Source: Diadophis punctatus similis (Eukaryota > Chordata > Lepidosauria > Squamata > Dipsadidae). Taken from it: a DNA stretch of 64,000 bases. This document shows, piece after piece, positions 43,648 to 55,356 of the stretch; the first letter of the stretch is position 1, and the number at the start of each line of letters is the position of its first letter. A program made the position numbers and the translations under genes. A model generated the notes under the pieces. The model saw nothing but the letters and a program-made list of their open reading frames with translations, did no database searches and was not told where the DNA came from. The DNA lies in the NCBI GenBank assembly GCA_023053685.1, contig JALIGW010000005.1, positions 21,995,001 to 22,059,000 of the forward strand. Direction: 5' to 3'.

Positions 43648-43812
43648 TTCAATTCAATTCAATTCAATTCAATTCAATTCAATTCAATTCAATTCAATTC
43701 AATTCAATTCAATTCAATTCAATTCAATTCAATTCAATTCAATTCCATTCCATTCCATTCCATTCCATTCCATTCCATTCCATTCCATTCCATTCCATTC
43801 CATTCCATTCCA
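43648..43812. repeat. TTCAA x19 then TTCCA x14
   Basis: TTCAA occupies 43648-43742 and TTCCA 43743-43812. It has the same counts as the run in C1a at 36969, consistent with C2a being its direct duplicate at the 6.8-kb period. Confidence 0.95.
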
Positions 43813-44365
43813 TTTATTTTATTTTATTTTATTTTATTTTATTTTATTTTATTTTATTTTATTTTATTTTATTTTATTTTATTTCATTTCATTTCATTTC
43901 ATTTCATTTCATTTCATTTTATTTCAATTAAATTTAATTCAATTTTATTTTATTTTATTTTATTTTATTTTATTATTTTATTTTATTTTATTTTATTTTA
44001 TTTTATTTTATTTTATTTTATTTCATTTCATTTCATTTCATTTCATTTCATTTCATTTCATTTCATTTCATTTTATTTTATTTCAATTTTATTTCATTTT
44101 ATTTATTTATTTTAAATTTTATTTTATTTTATTTTTATTTTATTATATTTTATTTTACTTTATTTCAATTTAATTTAATTTAATTTTTAAAAAATTTAAT
44201 TTAATTTAATTTAATTTAATTTAATTTAATTTAATTTAATTTAATTTAATTTAATTTAATTTAATTTAATTTAATTTAATTTAATTTAATTTAATTTCAT
44301 TTCATTTCATTTCATTTCATTTCATTTCATTTCATTTCATTATTTCATTTCATTTCATTTATTTT

Positions 44366-44640
44366 ATTCTATTCTATTCTATTCTATTATTTAATTTTAT
44401 TTTTTTTACTATATTTCAATTTAATTTAATTTAATTTTTAAAAAATTTAATTTAATTTAATTTAATTTAATTTAATTTAATTTCATTTCATTTCATTTCA
44501 TTTCATTTCATTTCATTTCATTTCATTTCATTTCATTATTTCATTTCATTTCATTTATTTTATTCTATTCTATTCTATTCTATTATTTAATTTTATTTTT
44601 TTTTACTATATTTCAATTTAATTTAATTTAATTTTTAAAA
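44366..44640. repeat. Local duplication of the TTCTA/ACTATATTTC block
   Basis: Four TTCTA units, TATTTAATTTTA, a run of T, ACTATATTTC, an AT element and TTTAA/TTTCA runs occur twice in succession, with ACTATATTTC at 44408 and 44605 (197 bp apart). The same block is doubled near 20829-21090 (20871 and 21078, 207 bp apart). It is single at 16721, 34491, 37709 and 41291. Confidence 0.85.
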
Positions 44641-45314
44641 AATTTAATTTAATTTAATTTAATTTAATTTAATTTAATTTAATTTAATTTCATTTCATTT
44701 CATTTCATTTCATTTCATTTCATTTCATTTCATTTCGTTTTATTTTATTTTATTTTATTTTATTTTATTTTATTTTATTTTATTATTTTATATTTTATTT
44801 TATTTTATTTCAATTAAATTTAATTCAATTTAATTCAATTTTATTTTATTTTATTTTATTTCAATTTAAAATTAATTCAATTCATTTCATTTTATTTTAT
44901 TTTATTTTATTTTATTTCAATTTTATTTCATTTTATTTATTTAGTTTAAATTTTATTTTATTTTATTTTATTTTATTATTTTATTATATTTTATTTTACT
45001 TTATTTCAATTTAATTTAATTTAATTTTTAAAAAATTTAATTCAATTCAATTCAATTCAATTCAATTCAATTCAATTCAATTCAATTCAATTCAATTCCA
45101 TTCCATTTCATTTCATTTCATTTCATTTCATTTTATTCTATTTTATTTTATTATTTTATTTAATTTAATTTCATTTCAATTCAATTTATTTTATTATTTT
45201 ATTTTATTTTATTTTATTTTATTATTTTATTTTATTTTATTTTATTATTTTATTTTATTATATTTTATTATTTTATTATATTATTTTAGTTTATTATTAT
45301 TTTATTTTATTTTA

Positions 45315-45509
45315 TTTCGTTTCATTTCATTTCATTTTATTTCAATTTAATTCAGTTTAATTCAGTTTAATTCAGTTTAATTTAATTTTATTTTATTTTA
45401 TTTTATTTCAATTTAATTTAATTTAATTTAATTCATTTCATTTCATTTCATTTCATTTCATTTTAATTTAATTTATTTCATTTTATTTCATTTCATTTCA
45501 TTTCACGTT
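45315..45509. repeat. Complete G-bearing cassette (C2b)
   Basis: TTTCG 45315, three TTCAG units, CACGTT 45504-45509. It lies 6891 bp after the C1b cassette. Confidence 0.85.
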
Positions 45510-47067
45510 ATTTTATTTTATTTTATTATTTTATTATATTATTTTAGTTTAGTTTATTTTAGTTTATTATTATTTTATTTTATTTTATTTTAATTTATTT
45601 TATTTTATTTCATTTCATTTCATTTCATTTCATTTCATTTCATTTCATTTCATTTCATTATTTTATTTTATTTTATTTTATTTCATTTTATTTCAATTAA
45701 ATTTAATTCAATTTAATTCAATTTTATTTTATTTTATTTTATTTCAATTTCAATTTAATTCAATTCATTTCATTTCATTTCATTTCATTTTATTTTATTT
45801 CAATTTTATTTCATTTTATTTATTTAGTTTAAATTTTATTTTATTTTATTATTTTATTATATTTTATTTTACTTTATTTCAATTTAATTTAATTTATTTC
45901 AATTTAATTTAATTTAATTTAATTTAATTTAATTTAATTTAATTTAATTTAATTTAATTTCATTTCATTTCATTTCATTTCATTTCATTTCATTTCATTT
46001 CATTTCATTATTTCATTTCATTTCATTTAATTATTTAATTTAATTTAATTTAATTTAATTTAATTTAATTTCATTTCATTTCATTTCATTTCATTTCATT
46101 CTATTTTATTTTATTATTTTATTTTATTTTATTTCATTTCATTTCATTTCAATTTATTTTATTTTATTATTTTATTTTATTTTATTTTATTATTTTATTA
46201 TATTTTATTTTACTTTATTTCAATTTAATTTAATTTAATTTTTAAAAAATTTAATTTAATTTAATTTAATTTCATTTCATTTCATTTCATTTCATTTCAT
46301 TATTTCATTTCATTTCATTTATTTCATTTTATTCTATTTTATTTTATTATTTTATTTTATTTTATTTTACTTTATTTCAATTTAATTTAATTTAATTTTT
46401 AAAAAATTTAATTTAATTTAATTTAATTTAATTTAATTTAATTTAATTTAATTTAATTTAATTTCATTTCATTTCATTTCATTTCATTTCATTTCATTTC
46501 ATTTCATTATTTCATTTCATTTCATTTATTTTATTTTATTCTATTTTATTTTATTATTTTATTTTATTTTATTTCATTTCATTTCAATTCAATTCAATTT
46601 ATTTTATTTTATTTTATTTCAATTTAATTCAATTTTATTTTATTTTATTTTATTATTTTATTTTATTTCATTTCATTTCATTTCATTTCATTTCATTTCA
46701 TTTCATTATTTCATTTCATTTCATTTCATTTCATTTTATTTTATTTTATTTCAATTAAATTTAAATAAAATTTAATTCATTTTTATTTTATTTTATTTTA
46801 TTTTATTTTATTTTATTTTATTTCAATTTATTTCAATTTAATTCAATTTTATTTTATTTTATTATTTTATTTCATTTCATTTCATTTCATTTCATTTATT
46901 TTATTTTATTTTATTTCATTTCATTTTATTTCAATTAAATTTAATTAAATTTAATTCTATTTTATTTTATTTTATTTTATTTTATTTTATTTTTATTTTA
47001 TTATATTTTATTTTACTTTATTTCAATTTAATTTAATTTAATATTTAAAAAATTTAATTTAATTTAA

Positions 47068-47207
47068 TTCAATTCAATTCAATTCAATTCAATTCAATTC
47101 AATTCAATTCAATTCAATTCAATTCAATTCAATTCAATTCCATTCCATTCCATTCCATTCCATTCCATTCCATTCCATTCCATTCCATTCCATTCCATTC
47201 CATTCCA
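47068..47207. repeat. TTCAA x14 then TTCCA x14
   Basis: TTCAA occupies 47068-47137 and TTCCA 47138-47207. This run ends the 6.8-kb domain. Downstream sequence is TTTTA-rich (a run of roughly 19 units to about 47334) and belongs to the mosaic domain. Confidence 0.95.
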
Positions 47208-49244
47208 TTTATTTTATTTTATTTTATTTTATTTTATTATTTTATTTTATTTTATTTTATTTTATTTTATTTTATTTTATTTTATTTTATTTTATTTTAT
47301 TTTATTTTATTTTATTTTATTTTATTTTATTTTATTTCATTTCATTTCATTTTATTTCAATTCAATTTAATTCAATTTAATTCTATTTTATTTTATTTTA
47401 TTTTATTTTATTTCAATTTCAATTTAATTCAATTTATTTTATTTTATTTCATTTCATTTTATTTCAATTAAATTTAAATCAATTTAATTCTATTTTATTT
47501 TATTTTATTTTATTTTATTTTATTTTATTTTATTTCAATTTCAATTTAATTCAATTCATTTCATTTCATTTCATTTCATTTCATTATTTTATTTTATTTC
47601 AATTTTATTTTATTTTATTATTTTATTATATTTTATTTTACTTTATTTCAATTTAATTTAATTTAATTTAAAAAATTTTTAATTTCATTTCATTTAATTT
47701 AATTTAATTTAATTTAATTTAATTTAATTTAATTTAATAATTTAATTTAATTTAATTTAATTTAATTTAATTTAATTTAATTTAATTTAATTTAATTTAA
47801 TTTCATTTCATTTCATTTCATTTCATTTAATTTAATTTAATTGAATTTCATTTCATTTCATTTCATTTCATTTCATTCTATTTTATTTTATTATTTTATT
47901 TTATTTCATTTCATTTCATTTCATTTCAATTTATTTTATTTTATTATTTTACTTTATTTTATTTTATTATTTTATTTTATTTTATTTTACTTTATTTCAA
48001 TTTAATTTAATTTAATTCTTAAAAAATTTCATTTCATTTCATTTCATTTAATTTAATTTAATTTAATTTAATTTAATTTAATTTAATTTAATTTAATTTA
48101 ATTTCATTTCATTTCATTTCATTTCATTTCATTTCATTTCATTTCATTTCATTTTATTCTATTCTATTCTATTTTATTATTTTATTTTATTTTATTTTAT
48201 TTTATTTCATTTCAATTCAATTCAATTTATTTTATTTTATTATTTTATTTTATTTTCTTTTATTTTATTTTATTTTATTTTATTTTATTATTTTATTATA
48301 TTATTTTAGTTTAGTTTAGTTTAGTTTATTATTATTTTATTTTATTTTAATTTATTTTATTTCATTTCATTTCATTTCATTTCATTTCATTTCATTTTAT
48401 TTTATTTTATTTTATTTCATTTTATTTCAATTCATTTCATTTCACTTTATTTTATTTTATTTTATTTCATTTCATTTCAATTCAATTCAATTTATTTTAT
48501 TTTATTATTTTATTTTATTTTATTTTATTTTATTTTATTTTATTTATTTTATTTTATTTTATTTTATTTTATTTTATTTTATTTTATTATTTTATTATAT
48601 TATTTTAGTTTAGTTTATTTTAGTTTATTATTATTTTATTTTATTTTATTTTATTTTATTTTATTTTATTTTATTTCATTTCATTTCATTTCATTTCATT
48701 TCATTTCATTTCATTTCATTTCATTTCATTTCATTTCATTTTATTTTATTTTATTTTATTTCATTTCATTTCATTTCATTTCATTTTATTTTATTTTATT
48801 TTATTTCAATTTTATTTCATTTTATTTATTTAGTTTAAATTTTATTTTATTTTATTTTTATTTTATTTTATTTTATTTTACATTATTTCAATTTAATTTA
48901 ATTTAATTTTTAAAAAATTTAATTTAATTTAATTTAATTTAATTATTTAATTTAATTTAATTTAATTTAATTTCATTTCATTTCATTTCATTTCATTTCA
49001 TTCTATTCTATTCTATTCTATTATTTTATTTTATTTCATTTCATTTCATTTCATTTCAATTCAATTTATTTTATTTTATTATTTTATTTTATTTTAGTTT
49101 AGTTTATTTTATTATTTTATTATATTATTTTAGTTTAGTTTATTTTAGTTTATTATTATTTAATTTAATTTTAATTTATTTTATTTCATTTTATTTCATT
49201 TCATTTCATTTCATTTCATTTTATTTCATTTTATTTCAATTTAA

Positions 49245-49398
49245 TTCAGTTTAATTCAGTTTAATTCAGTTTTATTTTATTTTATTTTATTTTATTTTAT
49301 TTCAATTTAATTTAATTTAATTTAATTCATTTCATTTCATTTCATTTCATTTTAATTTAATTTATTTCATTTTATTTCATTTCATTTCATTTCACGTT
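49245..49398. repeat. G-bearing cassette, no TTTCG, CACGTT (mosaic domain)
   Basis: Three TTCAG units from 49245 and CACGTT 49393-49398. It is the first of a pair as in the A and B families. An extra GTTTA pair sits upstream near 49096, not seen in the partner units. Confidence 0.85.
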
Positions 49399-49905
49399 AT
49401 TTTATTTTATTTTATTTCAATTTATTTCAATTTAATTCAATTTTATTTTATTTTATTTTATTTTATTATTTTATTTCATTTCATTTCATTTCATTTCATT
49501 TATTTTATTTTATTTTATTTTATTTCATTTCATTTTATTTCAATTATATTTAATTCAATTTAATTCTATTTTATTTTATTTTATTTTATTTTATTTTTAT
49601 TTTATTATATTTTATTTTACTTTATTTCAATTTAATTTAATTTAATATTTAAAAATTTTAATTTAATTTAATTCAATTCAATTCAATTCCATTTCATTTC
49701 ATTTCATTTCATTTCATTTCATTTCATTTTATTCTATTTTATTTTATTATTTTATTAAATTTCATTTCATTTCAATTCAATTTATTTTATTATTTTATTT
49801 TATTTTATTATTTTATTTTATTTTATTATTTTATTTTATTTTATTTTATTTTATTTTATTATTTTATTATATTATTTTAGTTTATTATTATTTTATTTTA
49901 TTTTA

Positions 49906-50030
49906 TTTCGTTTCATTTCATTTCATTTCATTTTATTTCAATTTAATTCAGTTTAATTCAGTTTAATTCAGTTTAATTTTATTTTATTTTATTTTATTTT
50001 ATTTCAATTTAATTTAATTTAATTTAATTC
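49906..50030. repeat. Truncated G-bearing cassette, CACGTT/CATATT end missing
   Basis: TTTCG 49906 and three TTCAG units are followed by TTTTA, TTTAA and TTTCA runs. The tract then passes through TTATTTCA near 50073 instead of reaching CACGTT or CATATT. It marks a deletion junction in the mosaic domain. Confidence 0.8.
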
Positions 50031-51200
50031 ATTTCATTTCATTTCATTTCATTTCATTTCATTTCATTTCATTATTTCATTTCATTTATTTTATTTTATT
50101 TTATTCTATTTCAATTTAATTCAATTTTATTTTATTTTATTTTATTTTATTTTATTATTTTATTTTATTTCATTTCATTTCATTTCATTTCATTTCATTA
50201 TTTTATTTTATTTTATTTTATTTTATTTTATTTTATTTTATTTTATTTCAATTAAATTTAATTAAATTTAATTCAATTTTATTTTATTTTATTTTATTAT
50301 TTTATTTTATTTTATTTTATTTTATTTTATTTTATTTTATTTTATTTCATTTCATTTCATTTCATTTCATTTCATTTCATTTCATTTCATTTCATTTCAT
50401 TTTATTTTATTTCAATTTTATTTCATTTTATTTATTTATTTTAAATTTTATTTTATTTTATTTTTATTTTATTATATTTTATTTTACTTTATTTCAATTT
50501 AATTTAATTTAATTTTTAAAAAATTTAATTTAATTTAATTTAATTTAATTTAATTTAATTTAATTTAATTTCATTTCATTTCATTTCATTTCATTTCATT
50601 TCATTTCATTTCATTTCATTTCATTTCGTTTTATTTTATTTTATTTTATTTTATTTTATTTTATTTTATTATTTTATATTTTATTTTATTTTATTTCAAT
50701 TAAATTTAATTCAATTTAATTCAATTTTATTTTATTTTATTTTATTTCAATTTAAAATTAATTCAATTCATTTCATTTTATTTTATTTTATTTTATTTTA
50801 TTTCAATTTTATTTCATTTTATTTATTTAGTTTAAATTTTATTTTATTTTATTTTATTTTATTATTTTATTATATTTTATTTTACTTTATTTCAATTTAA
50901 TTTAATTTAATTTTTAAAAAATTTAATTCAATTCAATTCAATTCAATTCAATTCAATTCAATTCAATTCAATTCAATTCAATTCCATTTCATTTCATTTC
51001 ATTTCATTTCATTTCATTTTATTCTATTTTATTTTATTATTTTATTTAATTTAATTTCATTTCAATTCAATTTATTTTATTATTTTATTTTATTTTATTT
51101 TATTTTATTATTTTATTTTATTTTATTTTATTATTTTATTTTATTATATTTTATTATTTTATTATATTATTTTAGTTTATTATTATTTTATTTTATTTTA

Positions 51201-51395
51201 TTTCGTTTCATTTCATTTCATTTTATTTCAATTTAATTCAGTTTAATTCAGTTTAATTCAGTTTAATTTAATTTTATTTTATTTTATTTTATTTCAATTT
51301 AATTTAATTTAATTTAATTCATTTCATTTCATTTCATTTCATTTCATTTTAATTTAATTTATTTCATTTTATTTCATTTCATTTCATTTCACGTT
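51201..51395. repeat. Complete G-bearing cassette (mosaic domain)
   Basis: TTTCG 51201, three TTCAG units, CACGTT 51390-51395 and GTTTA units. It has the C-family form. Sequence after it switches at about 51470 to an A-like TTTCAATTAAATTTAATTAA segment. Confidence 0.85.
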
Positions 51396-52760
51396 ATTTT
51401 ATTTTATTTTATTATTTTATTATATTATTTTAGTTTAGTTTATTTTAGTTTATTATTATTTTATTTTATTTTATTTCAATTAAATTTAATTAAATTTAAT
51501 TCAATTTTATTTTATTTTATTTTATTTTATTATTTTATTTTATTTTATTTCATTTCATTTCATTTCATTTCATTTCATTTCATTTCATTTTATTTTATTT
51601 TATTTTATTTCAATTTTATTTCATTTTATTTATTTATTTTAAATTTTATTTTATTTTATTTTTATTTTATTATATTTTATTTTACTTTATTTCAATTTAA
51701 TTTAATTTAATTTTTAAAAAATTTAATTTAATTTAATTTAATTTAATTTAATTTAATTTAATTTAATTTAATTTAATTTCATTTCATTTCATTTCATTTC
51801 ATTTCATTTCATTTCTTTCATTTCATTTCATTTCATTTCATTTTATTCTATTCTATTTTATTATTTTATTTTATTTTATTTCATTTCATTTCATTTCATT
51901 TCAATTCAATTTATTTTATTTTATTATTTTATTTTATTTTATTTTATTTTATTTTATTTTATTTTATTTTATTTTATTTTATTATTTTATTATATTATTT
52001 TAGTTTAGTTTATTTTAGTTTATTATTATTTTATTTTATTTTAATTTATTTTATTTCATTTCATTTCATTTATTTTATTTTATTTCATTTCATTTCATTT
52101 TATTTCAATTCAATTTAATTCAATTTAATTCTATTTTATTTTATTTTATTTTATTTCAATTTCAATTTAATTCAATTTATTTTATTTTATTTCATTTCAT
52201 TTTATTTCAATTAAATTTAATTCAATTTAATTCTATTTTATTTTATTTTATTTTATTTTATTTTATTTCAATTTCAATTTAATTCATTTCATTTCATTTC
52301 ATTTCATTTCATTTCATTTTATTTCAATTTTATTTCATTTTATTTATTTATTTTAAATTTTATTTTATTTTATTTTTATTTTATTATATTTTATTTTACT
52401 TTATTTCAATTTAATTTAATTTAATTCTTAAAAAATTTCATTTCATTTCATTTCATTTCATTTAATTTAATTTAATTTCATTTCATTTCATTTCATTTCA
52501 TTTCATTTTATTCTATTCTATTTTATTATTTTATTTTATTTTATTTTATTTCATTTCATTTCATTTCAATTCAATTTATTTTATTTTATTATTTTATTTT
52601 ATTTTATTTTATTTTATTTTATTTTATTTTATTATTTTATTATATTATTTTAGTTTAGTTTATTTTAGTTTATTATTATTTAATTTAATTTTAATTTATT
52701 TTATTTCATTTTATTTCATTTCATTTCATTTCATTTTATTTCATTTTATTTCATTTCATT

Positions 52761-53592
52761 TCATTTCATTTCATTATTTTATTTTATTTCAATTTTATTC
52801 AATTTTATTTTTATTTTATTATATTTTATTTTACTTTATTTCAATTTAATTTAATTTAATTTTTAAAAAATTTAATTTAATTTAATTTAATTCAATTCAA
52901 TTCAATTCAATTCAATTCAATTCAATTCAATTCAATTCAATTCAATTCAATTCAATTCAATTCAATTCAATTCAATTTAATTTAATTTAATTTAATTTAA
53001 TTTAATTTCATTTCATTTCATTTCATTTCATTTCATTTTACTTTATTTTATTTTATTTTATTTTATTTTATTTTATTATTTTATATTTTATTTTATTTTA
53101 TTTCAATTAAATTTAATTCAATTTAATTCAATTTTATTTTATTTTATTTTATTTCAATTTCAATTTAATTCAATTCATTTCATTTCATTTTATTTTATTT
53201 TATTTTATTTCAATTTTATTTCATTTTATTTATTTAGTTTAAATTTTATTTTATTTTATTTTATTTTATTATTTTATTATATTTTATTTTACTTTATTTC
53301 AATTAAATTTAATTTAATTTTTAAAAAATTTAATTTAATTCAATTCAATTCAATTCAATTCAATTCAATTCAATTCAATTCCATTTCATTTCATTTCATT
53401 TCATTTCATTTCATTTTATTCTATTTTATTTTATTATTTTATTTAATTTCATTTCATTTCAATTCAATTTATTTTATTATTTTATTTTATTTTATTTTAT
53501 TTTATTATTTTATTTTATTTTATTATTTTATTTTATTATATTTTATTATTTTATTATATTATTTTAGTTTATTATTATTTTATTTTATTTTA
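52761..53592. repeat. Partial 5.5-kb-family unit E0
   Basis: This begins with the TTATTCAATTTTATTTTTA connector near 52796, then an AT element, a TTCAA run passing to TTTAA, a TTTTACTTTATTTT connector near 53036 and a further TTCAA/TTCCA boundary near 53380. The same succession follows CACGTT at 3701, 54269 and 59770. It is therefore the middle of an E unit without its usual start. Confidence 0.65.
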
Positions 53593-53777
53593 TTTCGTTT
53601 CATTTCATTTTATTTCAATTTAATTCAGTTTAATTCAGTTTAATTCAGTTTAATTTTATTTTATTTTATTTTATTTTATTTCAATTTAATTTAATTTAAT
53701 TTATTTCATTTCATTTCATTTCATTTCATTTTAATTTAATTTATTTCATTTTATTTCATTTCATTTCATTTCACGTT
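53593..53777. repeat. Complete G-bearing cassette (E1, first)
   Basis: TTTCG 53593, three TTCAG units, CACGTT 53772-53777. Its partner in E2 is at 59084, 5491 bp on. Confidence 0.85.
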
Positions 53778-54130
53778 ATTTTATTTTATTTTATTTTATT
53801 ATTTTATTATATTATTTTAGTTTAGTTTATTTTAGTTTATTATTATTTTATTTTATTTTAATTTATTTTATTTTATTTCATTTCATTTCATTTCATTTCA
53901 TTTCATTTCATTTCATTTCATTTCATTTTATTTTATTTTATTTTATTTTATTTTATTTCATTTTATTTCAATTAAATTTAATTCAATTCAATTCAATTTT
54001 ATTTTATTTTATTTCAATTTCAATTTAATTCAATTCATTTCATTTCATTTCATTTCATTTCATTTCATTTTATTTCAATTTTATTTCATTTTATTTATTT
54101 ATTTTAAATTTTATTTTATTTTATTATTTT

Positions 54131-54200
54131 ATGAAATGAAATGAAATGAAATGAAATGAAATGAAATTAAATTAAATTAAATTAAATTAATTTAAATTAA
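54131..54200 (-). repeat. Inverted pentamer segment 1 (TGAAA/TTAAA on + strand)
   Basis: Seven ATGAA units are followed by ATTAA units (one changed to TTTAA), on a strand that everywhere around carries the complementary TTTCA and TTTAA. Read on the minus strand it is an ordinary TTTAA-to-TTTCA tract junction. The left break falls right after a TTATTTTAT connector. The right break leads through ATTTTTCATTTTTCA into sequence just upstream of CACGTT at 54269. Six TTTCA units at 54038-54067 could pair with the TGAAA run to form a stem of about 30 bp with a loop of about 65 nt. A fold-back template switch is the likely origin, by inference. Confidence 0.93.
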
Positions 54201-54268
54201 ATTTTTCATTTTTCATTTCATTTCATTTTAATTTAATTTATTTCATTTTATTTCATTTCATTTCATTT

Positions 54269-54274
54269 CACGTT
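54269..54274. repeat. Cassette remnant: CACGTT joined to the inverted segment
   Basis: Only the last part of a cassette is present. The TTTCG and TTCAG units are replaced by the inverted block ending at 54200. Three GTTTA units and TTATTATTTAATTTTA follow, as after 3701, 59770 and 63868. Confidence 0.85.
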
Positions 54275-55166
54275 ATTTTATTTTATTTTATTTTATTATT
54301 TTATTATATTATTTTAGTTTAGTTTAGTTTATTATTATTTAATTTTATTTTAATTTAATTCAATTCATTTCATTTCATTTCATTATTTTATTTTATTTCA
54401 ATTTTATTCAATTTTATTTTTATTTTATTATATTTTATTTTACTTTATTTCAATTTAATTTAATTTAATTTTTAAAAAATTTAATTTAATTCAATTCAAT
54501 TCAATTCAATTCAATTCAATTCAATTCAATTCAATTTAATTTAATTTAATTTAATTTAATTTAATTTAATTTAATTTAATTTCATTTCATTTCATTTCAT
54601 TTTACTTTATTTTATTTTATTTTATTTTATTTTATTTTATTTTATTTTATTATTTTATATTTTATTTTATTTTATTTCAATTAAATTTAATTCAATTTAA
54701 TTCAATTTTATTTTATTTTATTTTATATCAATTTCAATTTAATTCAATTCATTTCATTTCATTTTATTTTATTTTATTTTATTTCAATTTTATTTCATTT
54801 TATTTATTTAGTTTAAATTTTATTTTATTTTATTTTATTTTATTATTTTATTATATTTTATTTTACTTTATTTCAATTAAATTTAATTTAATTTTTAAAA
54901 AATTTAATTTAATTCAATTCAATTCAATTCAATTCAATTCAATTCAATTCAATTCCATTTCATTTCATTTCATTTCATTTCATTTCATTTTATTCTATTT
55001 TATTTTATTATTTTATTTAATTTCATTTCATTTCAATTCAATTTATTTTATTATTTTATTTTATTTTATTTTATTATTTTATTTTATTTTATTTTATTAT
55101 TTTATTTTATTATATTTTATTATTTTATTATATTATTTTAGTTTATTATTATTTTATTTTATTTTA

Positions 55167-55356
55167 TTTCGTTTCATTTCATTTTATTTCAATTTAATTC
55201 AGTTTAATTCAGTTTAATTCAGTTTAATTTTATTTTATTTTATTTTATTTTATTTCAATTTAATTTAATTTAATTTATTTCATTTCATTTCATTTCATTT
55301 CATTTCATTTTAATTTAATTTATTTCATTTTATTTCATTTCATTTCATTTCACGTT
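55167..55356. repeat. Complete G-bearing cassette (E1, second)
   Basis: TTTCG 55167, three TTCAG units, CACGTT 55351-55356, GTTTA units. Its E2 partner at 60718 has only two TTCAG units. Confidence 0.85.

Larger units (their letters stand above)
40796..43812. repeat. 6.8-kb family half-unit C2a
   Basis: This repeats C1a at an offset of 6800 bp over its opening part (ACTATATTTC 41291, connector near 41039) and 6820 at CACGTT 42205. AAATAAAATTTAATTCA is at 43343, only 6679 bp from its C1a partner. The difference is explained by loss, near 42640, of the short block containing TTATTTCA and TTAATTATTTAA that C1a has near 35881-35925. It ends with 19 TTCAA and 14 TTCCA units. Confidence 0.8.
43813..47207. 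repeat. 6.8-kb family half-unit C2b
   Basis: This repeats C1b: CACGTT 45504, paired AT elements 46239/46396, AAATAAAATTTAATTCA 46763, then 14 TTCAA and 14 TTCCA units. It differs from C1b by a local duplication of the TTCTA/ACTATATTTC block (44408 and 44605, 197 bp apart). The TTCCA run ends at 47207 and marks the end of the 6.8-kb domain. Confidence 0.8.
47208..52760. repeat. Mosaic domain made of pieces of the B, A and C families
   Basis: From 47208 to about 49980 the order follows the second half of a 6.2-kb unit: AAATTTAAATCAATTTAATT near 47470, TTTAATAATTT near 47734, CACGTT 49393, and a cassette start at 49906. That second cassette is cut off after its TTCAG units and joined near 50030 to TTTCA/TTATTTCA sequence that in B1/B2 lies about 0.8 kb further on. 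A C-type stretch follows (TTTCG-TTTTA 50624, cassette 51201-51395), then A-like segments up to about 52760. No period repeats inside the domain. Confidence 0.65.
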
